Notes under the pieces: model-generated
The model's input: only the letters and a program-made list of their open reading frames with translations
Told to the model about the DNA's origin: nothing
The model's database searches: none
Translations under genes and position numbers: made by a program
Part shown: positions 14,549-22,601 of the stretch, piece after piece
How positions within the stretch are numbered: position 1 is the stretch's first letter
Layout: every line of letters starts with the position of its first letter
Assembly (NCBI GenBank): GCA_964480635.1
Contig: CAYZQE010000030.1
Span: 1 to 24,989 of the forward strand
DNA length: 24,989 nucleotides
From: CAYZQE01 sp964480635
Lineage (GTDB): Bacteria > Pseudomonadota > Gammaproteobacteria > GCA-001735895
Direction of reading: 5' to 3'

Positions 14549-15918
14549 TTTCATTTCTTTACAGTATTTTTGGTTTTATTGCCGCAATAGCGGTATTGGT
14601 TACCATTCATGAATTTGGTCATTACTGGGTGGCTAAAAAAATGGGCGTTAAGGTATTAAAGTTTTCTGTTGGTTTTGGTAAGCCTTTATGGAAAAAAGTG
14701 GCGGGGCCAGATCAAACAGAATATGTCATTGCCGCTATTCCATTGGGTGGTTATGTGAAAATGTTGGATGAGCGTGAAGGTAACGTTGCCGAGCATGAAA
14801 AACACAGAGCTTTTAATCAAAAATCAGTTTACAAGCGTTTTGCGATTGTCGCTGCGGGCCCAATATTTAATTTCTTATTTGCGATAGTCACTTATTGGTT
14901 GTTATTTATGGTTGGCATTGCAGGTATAAAACCAATTATTGGTGAAATCACTCCAAATAGCATCGCAGATAAAGCTGGGTTACAGTCCGAGCAGTTAATA
15001 GTTGCGATTAATGGTAAAGCTATTCAGTCTTGGGGTTCAGCACGATTTAATCTATTACAACAATCGATAGATGCCGAAAAAGTTGAAATAACCATTCAAC
15101 AAGATGGGTCGAATATTCAATCTATAAAAACATTAGATGTCAGTAACTTAAACTTATTAAAAGAACAAACAGATTTTTTTGAATTGCTTGGCTTGTCTAC
15201 TTGGCGGCCAAAAATAGCGCCCGTTATAGCCGCAGTGACTGAAGGTGGTGCGGCGCAAAGAGCAGGTTTTAAAGCAGCGGATAAAATATTATCCATTGAT
15301 GGCATTGCCATAACCGATATTAATTTATGGGTAAAAACAATAAGAGCTTCTGCGGGACAGGAAATAGCAGTGACTGTATTGAGAAATGGGCAACAAGTCA
15401 TTTTAACGCCCATCCCTGATATTAAAATTAGTAACGATAAAACCTATGGCTTTTTAGGGGTACAAAATAAAATAGATATCCCCGACGATATTCGTGAAAA
15501 AATGTCTATTACAGAGCGTTATTCACCCGTTGATGCTTTAGCAGAAGGGGTTTCACGTACTTGGCAAATGTCTTGGCTCGTGTTAAAAACGTTAGGAAAA
15601 CTAGTGGTGGGTGAAGCCTCCATTAAAAACTTAAGTGGGCCAATAACAATTGCTCAATATGCAGGTGCATCTGCTCAAGTTGGTTTAGAAACCTTCTTAA
15701 CGTTTATGGCATTAATCAGTATTAGTTTAGGGGTAATGAATTTATTACCTATACCTGTTTTGGATGGCGGTCATTTATTTTATTATCTCATAGAAATAGT
15801 GAAAGGTAGCCCCGTCAGTGAACAAGTAGAAATTATGGGGCAAAAGGTGGGTTTGTTTTTATTGTTGTGTTTTATGTCTATTGCTATTTATAACGATATT
15901 ATACGACTAGTCGGTTAA
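14545..15918 (+). CDS. rseP: Site-2 intramembrane metalloprotease RseP
   Basis: Zinc protease of the inner membrane that cuts the anti-sigma factor RseA after DegS, releasing sigma E; it also clears signal-peptide remnants. It has 457 residues (E. coli 450). The HEFGH zinc motif is in the first membrane helix (His22, Glu23, His26), and the second zinc-site motif is LDGGH with Asp407 in MNLLPIPVLDGGHL. Two PDZ-like segments lie between (about 115-200 and 205-295), the second around VTEGGAAQRAGFKAADKILS. Four membrane helices are expected. Its ATG overlaps the dxr stop (ATGA). Placement beside bamA is standard. Confidence 0.97.
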   Translation: MISFLYSIFGFIAAIAVLVTIHEFGHYWVAKKMGVKVLKFSVGFGKPLWKKVAGPDQTEYVIAAIPLGGYVKMLDEREGNVAEHEKHRAFNQKSVYKRFAIVAAGPIFNFLFAIVTYWLLFMVGIAGIKPIIGEITPNSIADKAGLQSEQLIVAINGKAIQSWGSARFNLLQQSIDAEKVEITIQQDGSNIQSIKTLDVSNLNLLKEQTDFFELLGLSTWRPKIAPVIAAVTEGGAAQRAGFKAADKILSIDGIAITDINLWVKTIRASAGQEIAVTVLRNGQQVILTPIPDIKISNDKTYGFLGVQNKIDIPDDIREKMSITERYSPVDALAEGVSRTWQMSWLVLKTLGKLVVGEASIKNLSGPITIAQYAGASAQVGLETFLTFMALISISLGVMNLLPIPVLDGGHLFYYLIEIVKGSPVSEQVEIMGQKVGLFLLLCFMSIAIYNDIIRLVG

Positions 15919-15934
15919 ACATTAGGTTTTAAAA

Positions 15935-18238
15935 TTGAATATACGTGTACTTTTAATATTGTGGCTTATGCCATTATCTCTTTTTGCATCAGGCTTTGTG
16001 GTTGATGAGATTTTACTTTCTGGTAATAAAAAAATATCTGATGGTACTGTCTTTAATTATTTAACCCTTAAAAAAGGTGATTATTTAGATGATACAAGCA
16101 GTATTAAAATTATTAAATCACTCTACAAAACTGGTTTTTTTAATAGTATAGAAATTCAAAGAGAAGGTGATACTGCTTTGTTTATTTTTGATGAACGGCC
16201 TTCAATTAAAGACATAAATATTGAAGGTAATAAAGCAATCGACGATGAAGCCATGACCAATGCTTTATCAGAGCTTGGTATCAGTAAGGGAAAGTTATTT
16301 AATCGCTCTGTTTTAGATAAAATTGAGCAAGAATTGAAGCAGCTTTATTACTCAATGGGTAAGTACTCTGTGAAAATTGATTCAAAAGTTGAGTCGGCTG
16401 GCGAAGGTTTAATTATTATTGATTTAAAAATATCAGAAGGTGTTCCTGCCAAAGTTAGAGATATCAATATTACGGGAAATACCATATTTAGTGATGATGA
16501 ATTACTCGATGATTTTTCGACGACAATTCCTTCTCAGTCGATCTTTGGCAGTTCAGATGATTATTCCCAAGCCAAAATAGCGGGCGATCTTGATGGCATA
16601 AAATCACGGTATTTAGATAACGGATATTTAGAATTTGACATTGATTCATCGCAAGTAACGATAAGCCCAGATAGAAAAGACATTAATATTGCGGTTAATA
16701 TTATAGAAGGAGAACAGTTCTCTATTAGTGAGATTAAATTAAGTGGTGAATTCGTCGTTGATAAAAAAGACTTGATGGTTTTAATTCCTTTTAAAGCTGG
16801 GGACATCTTTTCTCGAAAGCAAGTGACTTCAGTGGTTAGGAATTTGACTAAACGTTTAGGTGTATCAGGTTATGCTTTTGCTAGTGTTAATGCCATTCCT
16901 AATACTAATAAAAAAGAAAAAACTGTCGCTCTTAACTTTATTATAGATCCTGGTCAAAAGATGAATGTTCGTTTCATTACTTTTAAAGGTAATGATAAAA
17001 CAGCTGATAATGTTTTAAGAAGAGAAATGAGGCAATTAGAATCTGCGCCATTTTCTTCATCAAAAGTTGACCGTTCTAAAGTTAGATTACAAAGGTTAAA
17101 GTTTATTTCAACGGTCAACATTCGGTTTGCACGTGTCAAAGGTGAGCCAGATCAAATGGATTTGTTAGTGTCGGTAGCAGAGCGATTTTCAGGAAATTTA
17201 ACAATAGGTTTAGGGTATTCTGAAGCACAAGGGGCATTACTTAATTTGGGTTTAGCGCATGATAATGTGTTTGGAAGCGGTAAACGAATCGCTATAGATA
17301 TTAATAATGGCGATGCCCAGAAAAAATATAAATTTAGTTACACTAACCCTTACCATACAACTGACGGCATTAGTCGAGGCTTCTCATTTAGTTTTACAGA
17401 GACAGATGCTTCTGGCTTAAATATTTCAAATTATATTCAGGATCAAGGTAAAATATCAGTTAATTATGGATTTCCATTTTCAGAATACAATACCCTGCGC
17501 CTAAGCTTGGGTTTGCAATTAGATAAATTATCATTATCAGAATTTACAGCAGATGAAGTATTTGACTTCATTATTGCAAACAATGATGCCTTTACGAGTG
17601 CGACAGATAAAAGCACTATTAGAGAAGAAGAATATCAAACCGCATTCATTGCCAGTAGTTTTAGTTTAGACACTAGAAATCGATCACTTTTCCCAGATAA
17701 TGGCTCATTACATCGATTCTCTTTAGAGCTGCATGGTGGCGATTTAGATTATTATAAAATCGGCTATAGAAACCAGTTTGTGTTTCCATTTTTAGCTGAA
17801 ACTACATTCTCATTCAAAACTAAACTGGGTTTTGGCGATGGTTATAATGAAACCAGTGACCTACCTTTTTATGAAAAGTATTATGCTGGTGGGGTTCGCT
17901 CGGTACATGGTTATGATGTAAATAGTTTAGGGCCTGAAGATTCTAAAGGTTTGCCTTTTGGTGGGAATTATCAAGTTATTTTAAATGCTGAAGTGCTTTT
18001 TAAAGTAGAATCCATCAGTGATCCAAAGACATTTCGTGTCGGTTTTTTTTATGATGCTGGAAATGTGTTTGCAAAATCCAGTGATGTGCATCTTAGAGAC
18101 TTAAAATCGTCATATGGCTTATCAGCAAAGTGGTTTTCACCGATTGGACCTATTGAATTTAGTTATTCATTCCCAATTAACCCTTCAGATGATGATAGGA
18201 CTAAAAACTTTCAATTTACGTTAGGTGCAAGTTTTTAA
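15935..18238 (+). CDS. bamA: Outer membrane protein assembly factor BamA
   Basis: Omp85-family core of the BAM complex, inserting beta-barrel proteins in the outer membrane. It has 767 residues (E. coli 810), with a signal peptide (about 1-18), five POTRA domains (about 20-420) and a C-terminal barrel ending in Phe. POTRA5 shows the typical RREMRQLE and QRLKFISTV. The start is TTG 15935: it has AGG 8 bases upstream, and the next ATG would remove most of the signal peptide. The loop 6 motif that is normally VRG(F/Y) reads VHGY here, with His658 in place of the conserved Arg (codon CAT, 17906-17908); an Arg lies three residues earlier. The barrel is about 40 residues shorter than in E. coli. 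Confidence 0.97.
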   Translation: MNIRVLLILWLMPLSLFASGFVVDEILLSGNKKISDGTVFNYLTLKKGDYLDDTSSIKIIKSLYKTGFFNSIEIQREGDTALFIFDERPSIKDINIEGNKAIDDEAMTNALSELGISKGKLFNRSVLDKIEQELKQLYYSMGKYSVKIDSKVESAGEGLIIIDLKISEGVPAKVRDINITGNTIFSDDELLDDFSTTIPSQSIFGSSDDYSQAKIAGDLDGIKSRYLDNGYLEFDIDSSQVTISPDRKDINIAVNIIEGEQFSISEIKLSGEFVVDKKDLMVLIPFKAGDIFSRKQVTSVVRNLTKRLGVSGYAFASVNAIPNTNKKEKTVALNFIIDPGQKMNVRFITFKGNDKTADNVLRREMRQLESAPFSSSKVDRSKVRLQRLKFISTVNIRFARVKGEPDQMDLLVSVAERFSGNLTIGLGYSEAQGALLNLGLAHDNVFGSGKRIAIDINNGDAQKKYKFSYTNPYHTTDGISRGFSFSFTETDASGLNISNYIQDQGKISVNYGFPFSEYNTLRLSLGLQLDKLSLSEFTADEVFDFIIANNDAFTSATDKSTIREEEYQTAFIASSFSLDTRNRSLFPDNGSLHRFSLELHGGDLDYYKIGYRNQFVFPFLAETTFSFKTKLGFGDGYNETSDLPFYEKYYAGGVRSVHGYDVNSLGPEDSKGLPFGGNYQVILNAEVLFKVESISDPKTFRVGFFYDAGNVFAKSSDVHLRDLKSSYGLSAKWFSPIGPIEFSYSFPINPSDDDRTKNFQFTLGASF

Positions 18239-18301
18239 AGCTCCTTTGATTAATGGAATTAAAAGATAGGTCAACCATAGTTTTTTCTTTATACTAAGAA
18301 C

Positions 18302-18841
18302 ATGATAAGAAAAATTATTCCAATGCAGTTAGCTAAAGCTTTAGTGTTATGCGTCACTGTCATCACTTCGGGTGGCGTGTGGGGGCAAGAGGTTTATAAA
18401 ATTGGCTTTGTTAATACAGGCAAAGTTTTAAAGTATGCCCCACAAGCGTTAGCAGTAGAAAAACGCTTAAAAGATGCCTTCTTGTCTCGTGATAAAGCGT
18501 TAAAAGAAAAACAGCAAGAACTTCTTCTGTTAGAAACAAAAATTAAGGTGGGCTCTTTAACGCCTGTTGAAAAAAGAAAGCTAGAGCGAGAATATCGTTT
18601 AAAAGTAAGCCAATTAAAATTTGAACAACAAGAATTTAAAGAAGACCAAAACCTAAAACGTAATGAAGAAATAAGATTATTGCAAAATAGTATTGCCAAA
18701 GTACTGACAAAAATTGGCGATGAACAGCAGTTTGATTTAATTCTGACTGAAGGTGTTACCTATGTTTCAGAAAAAATTGAAATAACAAATATGGTTATTG
18801 ACGCTCTTAAAAAGGAACTTGAACTACCGCAAGAAAAATAA
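18302..18841 (+). CDS. skp: Skp/OmpH periplasmic chaperone
   Basis: Skp holds unfolded outer-membrane proteins in the periplasm and hands them to BAM. The 179-residue protein has a signal peptide (cleavage near VWGQ, about residue 28), then KIGFVNTGKVLKYAPQA, the opening strand of the trimerisation domain. Long, highly charged helices (about 50-135) follow as the coiled-coil arms, and a returning strand DLILTEGVTYVSEKIEIT. ATG 18302 is used; an in-frame ATG at 18323 would give a shorter signal peptide and cannot be ruled out. It lies between bamA (63 bases) and lpxD (3 bases), the conserved order. Confidence 0.93.
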   Translation: MIRKIIPMQLAKALVLCVTVITSGGVWGQEVYKIGFVNTGKVLKYAPQALAVEKRLKDAFLSRDKALKEKQQELLLLETKIKVGSLTPVEKRKLEREYRLKVSQLKFEQQEFKEDQNLKRNEEIRLLQNSIAKVLTKIGDEQQFDLILTEGVTYVSEKIEITNMVIDALKKELELPQEK

Positions 18842-18844
18842 TTA

Positions 18845-19648
18845 ATGATGTTAACGTTGAGCAAAATTGCTGAACTGACGGCAACAGAATATACNNNNNN
18901 NNNNNNNNNNNNNNNNNNNNNNNNNNNNNNNNNNNNNNNNNNNNNNNNNNNNNNNNNNNNNNNNNNNNNNNNNNNNNNNNNNNNNNNNNNNNNNCATGCT
19001 GTCATCGAAAAAAATGTTGTTTTAGGTGATGGTGTTACTATTGGTGCAGGCTCTATTATTGAGCGTGATGTGGTTATAAAGAAGGGCACATTGATACACT
19101 CTAAAGTCGTTGTTTGTCATGGTTCTTTGATAGGTAAAAACTGTATTATGCATCCGGGGGTTGTCATTGGCTCTGATGGGTTTGGTTTAACTAAACATGG
19201 CCAATCATGGATTAAAATACCTCAAATTGGTAAAGCTATTATTATGGATAATGTTGAGATTGGAGCAAATTCAACCATTGATCGCGGTGCTTTAGATGAC
19301 ACTATTATTCATAATGGGGTTAAATTAGATAACCAAATTCAAATTGCACATAATGTGGAAATTGGTGAAAATACTGCAATGGCAGCCTGTGTAGGGATTG
19401 CAGGCAGTGCAAAAATTGGCAAAAATTGTCAAATTTCAGGCGCTGTCGTCATCTTAGGTCATTTATCAGTTGCAGATGACGTCGTGGTGACTGCAATGTC
19501 TTTAGTCACAAAATCTATTAAGCAAGCTGGGGTGTATTCATCTGGCACGCCGCTGTTAGAAAATAAACAGTGGCACAAAAGTAATGTGCGTTATAAACAA
19601 TTAGATGACTTATCAAAAACCATCAAAAATTTAGAGAAGAGGAGTTAG
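18845..19648 (+). CDS. lpxD: UDP-3-O-acyl-glucosamine N-acyltransferase, interrupted by an assembly gap
   Basis: LpxD adds the second hydroxyacyl chain, from acyl-ACP, to the 2-amino group of the UDP sugar in lipid A synthesis. The C-terminal part is a left-handed beta-helix of hexapeptide repeats with GVVIGSDGFG, KIPQIGKAIIMDNVEIGANSTIDRG (split around position 19230) and the catalytic histidine in QIAHNVEIG (codon 19349-19351). A short helical tail ends the protein. Only 16 residues precede the 100-N run at 18895-18994. E. coli LpxD (341 residues) has about 85 residues between the corresponding points, so roughly 255 bases are probably missing. The second ATG at 18848 is an alternative start. 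fabZ follows after 5 bases. Confidence 0.93.
   Translation: MMLTLSKIAELTATEYXXXXXXXXXXXXXXXXXXXXXXXXXXXXXXXXXXHAVIEKNVVLGDGVTIGAGSIIERDVVIKKGTLIHSKVVVCHGSLIGKNCIMHPGVVIGSDGFGLTKHGQSWIKIPQIGKAIIMDNVEIGANSTIDRGALDDTIIHNGVKLDNQIQIAHNVEIGENTAMAACVGIAGSAKIGKNCQISGAVVILGHLSVADDVVVTAMSLVTKSIKQAGVYSSGTPLLENKQWHKSNVRYKQLDDLSKTIKNLEKRS
18895..18994. other. 100-N scaffold gap within lpxD
   Basis: Exactly 100 undetermined bases, probably a placeholder. Flanking lpxD sequence aligned by eye to the known family suggests about 255 bases are really missing, covering the N-terminal uridine-binding domain. Confidence 0.98.
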
Positions 19649-19653
19649 ACTTT

Positions 19654-20103
19654 ATGCCAGGTTTCGATATATATACAGTGATGAACCATTTACCTCATCG
19701 CTACCCATTTTTATTGGTTGATAAAGTCATTGATTGTGAACCCGGTAAAACCTTAAAAGCATTAAAAAATGTTAGCTTTAATGAGCCTTTTTTTCAAGGC
19801 CACTTTCCGGGACAGCCCATCATGCCCGGTGTGTTAGTCATTGAGGCACTCGCTCAAGCAACGGGCCTATTATCTTTTTGTACCATGGCTGAAGAAGACG
19901 CTAAAGATAAGTTATATATGTTAGTGGGTATTGATAAGGCTCGCTTTCGTGGTCAGGTTGGGCCTGGCGACCAACTGATTCTTGATGTTACTCTAAATCG
20001 AAATATGCGTGGCATGTGGATGTATACCGCTAAAGCTTTTGTTGATGATAAGCTCGTTGTTAACTGTGAGCTTATGTGCTCTGCCCAAAATAACAAAACA
20101 TAA
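19654..20103 (+). CDS. fabZ: 3-hydroxyacyl-ACP dehydratase FabZ
   Basis: Hot-dog-fold dehydratase of fatty acid elongation, acting on the same 3-hydroxyacyl-ACP pool that LpxA and LpxD draw on. It has 149 residues (E. coli 151). The catalytic pair is in QGHFPGQPIMPGVLVIEALAQ: His50 and Glu64. The family opening HLPHRYPFLLVDKV (12-25) and DKARFRGQVGPGDQL are present, which separates it from FabA. It sits between lpxD (5 bases) and lpxA (13 bases), as in most Gram-negative bacteria. Confidence 0.98.
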   Translation: MPGFDIYTVMNHLPHRYPFLLVDKVIDCEPGKTLKALKNVSFNEPFFQGHFPGQPIMPGVLVIEALAQATGLLSFCTMAEEDAKDKLYMLVGIDKARFRGQVGPGDQLILDVTLNRNMRGMWMYTAKAFVDDKLVVNCELMCSAQNNKT

Positions 20104-20116
20104 AAGGCGACTTGTT

Positions 20117-20887
20117 ATGATTCATTCAACTGCCATTATTGATCCATCAGCACTAATTGCCGATGACGTAGAGATTGGGCCTTATTCAATAATTGGAGCC
20201 GATGTAATTATTGGGGAAGGTTGTATTATTAAATCCCACGTTATTATTAATGGTCCCTCTACGTTTGGTAAAAATAACATTGTCTATCAATTTTCATCGT
20301 TGGGTGAAGCACCACAAGATTTAAAGTTTAAGGGTGAAAAAACAACATTAGAAGTCGGTGACAATAATACCATCAGAGAGTATTGCACGTTTAATCGCGG
20401 TACGGGAGATGGCAACAAAAAGACCATTATTGGAAGTAATAATTTGTTTATGGCCTATTGTCATGTAGCGCACGATTGTGTCGTCGGTGATGACACAGTT
20501 TTTGCGAATGCAGCATCTATTGCAGGTCATGTGACTGTTGGTAATATGGCCATATTAGGCGGTTTTACTTCGGTTCATCAGTTTACAAAGATAGGTAAGC
20601 AAGCTTTTACAGGGCTAGGTTCTGTCGTAACGGCCGATATCCCGCCTTTTTGTATTGCTGCTGGTAATAGAGCAAAGACATCAACGCTGAATAAAAAAGG
20701 ATTACAACGCAAAGGTTTTTCGGATGAGTGCATAAGGGCATTGCATAAAGCTTTTCGCTTACTGTTGAAATCTAAAAAAACAAGAGAAGATGCCTTAATA
20801 GAGTTAAAACCACTAATGGCAGAGTTTAGCGAGGTAAATTACTTTGTTGAATTTATCGTCAATAGTGAACGTGGCATTGCCCGTTAG
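20117..20887 (+). CDS. lpxA: UDP-sugar O/N-acyltransferase LpxA
   Basis: First enzyme of lipid A synthesis, moving a 3-hydroxyacyl chain from ACP to the 3-position of the UDP-GlcNAc-type sugar. It has 256 residues (E. coli 262). Hexapeptide-repeat beta-helix, then a helical tail. The catalytic histidine is His119 in CHVAHDC, and QDLK (67-70) and HQF (154-156) match substrate-contact positions. Leu167 stands where E. coli has the Gly173 chain-length ruler, and Lys194 where E. coli has Glu200. The start at ATG 20117 is chosen from the family N-terminus (MIHSTAIIDP); the open frame runs back into fabZ from 20009 but that part is unrelated. Given gnnA and gnnB nearby, the acceptor may be the 3-amino sugar. 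tsaB overlaps by one base. Confidence 0.96.
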   Translation: MIHSTAIIDPSALIADDVEIGPYSIIGADVIIGEGCIIKSHVIINGPSTFGKNNIVYQFSSLGEAPQDLKFKGEKTTLEVGDNNTIREYCTFNRGTGDGNKKTIIGSNNLFMAYCHVAHDCVVGDDTVFANAASIAGHVTVGNMAILGGFTSVHQFTKIGKQAFTGLGSVVTADIPPFCIAAGNRAKTSTLNKKGLQRKGFSDECIRALHKAFRLLLKSKKTREDALIELKPLMAEFSEVNYFVEFIVNSERGIAR

Positions 20888-21555
20888 TGGCTTGGTTAGC
20901 GTTAGACGCCAGTACTGAAGCCTGTGCTGTAGGCATTAAAACAGACGAAGGTGAAATCTTTGAAGCATTTGAAATAGCACCCAGACGGCATACTGAATTA
21001 CTGCCTAAAATGTTAGATTCTGTACTTAGTGAATCATGCATTAGTAAACAAACACTCAAAGGTTGTGTCATTGGTATAGGCCCCGGTGCTTTTACTGGAA
21101 TTCGTATCGGAGTAGCAACCATTCAAGGAATTGCTTTGGGTTTAAATATTCCTTGTTATGCGGTGTCATCTTTACGAGCAATTGCACAACAATCAATTAA
21201 AGGTTCAAATTTTTCAGGTTCAGTATTAGCATGTATAGATGCACGAATGGAAGAAATTTATTTTGCCGAATATGCTGTGTCATCTTCTCAAAAGACGCAG
21301 CTAGTGGGCGATGAACGACTGGTTGCTAATGATGAATTTACATTGCCTGAGGCGTGCAAAAAAGTAGCAGGAAGCGGTGTTGACTGCATTAAGCACCGAT
21401 TGTCAGAAGGTATTGATACTCAGATGAATTGTTATCCGACCGCAAGTGCATTGTTTGCAATATTTTCAAACAATGCACTAAGCCCTGTTGCTGCAGAAAA
21501 ATTAATGCCTTCTTATATTCGTAATCAAGTGACCCACCAACATAAAAAATCATAG
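20887..21555 (+). CDS. tsaB: tRNA t6A threonylcarbamoyltransferase partner TsaB
   Basis: TsaB (YeaZ) is the ASKHA-fold partner of TsaD in making t6A37 of ANN-decoding tRNAs. It has 222 residues (E. coli 231). The N-terminal phosphate-1 region reads LALDASTEACAVGI, followed by RRHTELLPKMLDSVL and GIGPGAFTGIRIGVATIQGIALGL, all diagnostic of TsaB. The start is GTG 20887, overlapping the lpxA stop by one base (TAGTG), so the two are translationally coupled. In many gammaproteobacteria lpxB occupies this place. A rimI gene, often next to tsaB, is not in the window. A 103-base spacer with a promoter-like box follows. Confidence 0.95.
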   Translation: MAWLALDASTEACAVGIKTDEGEIFEAFEIAPRRHTELLPKMLDSVLSESCISKQTLKGCVIGIGPGAFTGIRIGVATIQGIALGLNIPCYAVSSLRAIAQQSIKGSNFSGSVLACIDARMEEIYFAEYAVSSSQKTQLVGDERLVANDEFTLPEACKKVAGSGVDCIKHRLSEGIDTQMNCYPTASALFAIFSNNALSPVAAEKLMPSYIRNQVTHQHKKS

Positions 21556-21621
21556 TGTTAAAAGCAGTATGATCGTGTTATTCATCTAGCGAATAAGCCG
21601 CGCAAAAAAACCGGTTAGGTA

Positions 21622-21630
21622 TGTTATGCT
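21622..21630 (+). promoter_or_regulatory. Candidate extended -10 promoter for gnnA-gnnB-truD
   Basis: TGT followed by TATGCT matches the extended -10 form (TGn-TATnnT) in the spacer after tsaB, 28 bases before the gnnA ATG. The -35 region is poor, as is usual for extended -10 promoters. The spacer (103 bases) is the longest between + strand genes after pyrH, which supports a new transcription start here. Confidence 0.4.
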
Positions 21631-21658
21631 ATCTGCAATTTTTTATGAGTGAAATTTG

Positions 21659-22600
21659 ATGTCAAAAAAACTTAAAATCGCAGTCATAGGTGTTGGGCAC
21701 CTAGGTAAATGGCATGCGGATAAATATGCAGCACATGCTGATTGTGAATTAGTCGCTGTGGTAGATACTGACCTTAAAACAGCTCAAGAGATTGCTGATA
21801 AATACAATGCACAAGCCAGCACTGATTATAAAGAAATTTTAAAAAAAGTTGATGCAGTTAGTCTTGTCGTACCGACCAGCTATCATTTTGCTATTGCAAA
21901 AGAATGTTTGTTAGCAGGCGTACATTGTTTGGTTGAAAAGCCAATCACTGAAACCTTAGAAGAAGCTCAAGAATTAGTCAGTATTGCTCGTAAACAAAAT
22001 TTAGTGCTACAAGTAGGGCACATTGAACGTTTTAACCCAGTGATGCAAGGTATTGTCAAAGACTTGAGTGAACCAGAGTTTATTGAATCAACTCGTTTAG
22101 CCCCATTTACACCGAGAGCTTCTGATGTGAGTGTTATTCTAGATTTAATGGTTCACGATATTGATATTATTTTAGATCTTATTAGCAGTCCGATCAAACA
22201 GATGTCGGCCAGTGGGATTTCTGTCTTAACCAATGAAATTGATATTGCCAATGCACGAATCGAATTTGAAAATGGTTGTGTTGCCAATGTAACGGCCAGC
22301 CGTATTAGCCGTAAAAGCGAACGGAAATTACGCATTTTTCAAAAGAATGCTTATATTTCAGCCGATTTTCAAGACAAAATAGTGGCTGTTAACCGCCCAA
22401 GTAGTGAAATCACTGACAATGGATTTCCAGAGATTGAATATTTGGAAAAAACCTTTGATGACACAGATGCATTGAACCTAGAAGTGATAGATTTTGTACG
22501 AGCTATTAGGACAGGAACAAAGCCCAAAGTCAGTGGCGAAGATGGACTGCGTGTCTTAGAAACAGCCTTAGCAATAACCCAATTAATAAACGGTAAATAA
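21659..22600 (+). CDS. gnnA: Gfo/Idh/MocA oxidoreductase, probable UDP-GlcNAc 3-dehydrogenase
   Basis: NAD(P)-dependent sugar oxidoreductase, 313 residues from ATG 21659; the TTG at 21656 would add only one residue. Rossmann glycine motif GVGHLG (11-16), the family EKP motif (93-95) with the cofactor-contacting lysine, GHIERFNP (120-127), and LDLMVHDIDI with Asp162, His166 and Asp167 as the usual catalytic region. In Acidithiobacillus ferrooxidans, GnnA oxidises the 3-hydroxyl of UDP-GlcNAc and GnnB transaminates it, giving the 3-amino sugar used by LpxA. Here the gene lies one gene from lpxA and directly before a DegT aminotransferase, so that role is the best fit. The alternative is WlbA/WbpB of O-antigen synthesis, but no other genes of that pathway are present. 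Confidence 0.75.
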   Translation: MSKKLKIAVIGVGHLGKWHADKYAAHADCELVAVVDTDLKTAQEIADKYNAQASTDYKEILKKVDAVSLVVPTSYHFAIAKECLLAGVHCLVEKPITETLEEAQELVSIARKQNLVLQVGHIERFNPVMQGIVKDLSEPEFIESTRLAPFTPRASDVSVILDLMVHDIDIILDLISSPIKQMSASGISVLTNEIDIANARIEFENGCVANVTASRISRKSERKLRIFQKNAYISADFQDKIVAVNRPSSEITDNGFPEIEYLEKTFDDTDALNLEVIDFVRAIRTGTKPKVSGEDGLRVLETALAITQLINGK

Positions 22601-22601
22601 T

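Noticed and set aside
18239..18301. Sigma E promoter before skp
   Set aside because: A ggaatt is present, but no TCTGA-like -10 lies at 16-17 bases; the TATACT at 18290 is too close to the start codon for a normal leader.
20009..20116. N-terminal extension of lpxA into fabZ
   Set aside because: The extra 36 residues overlap fabZ in another frame and have no LpxA similarity; MIHSTAIIDP at 20117 matches the family start.
21578..21596. Inverted repeat ttattc / gaataa after tsaB as terminator
   Set aside because: Only 6 AT-rich base pairs with no T-run following; too weak to call.
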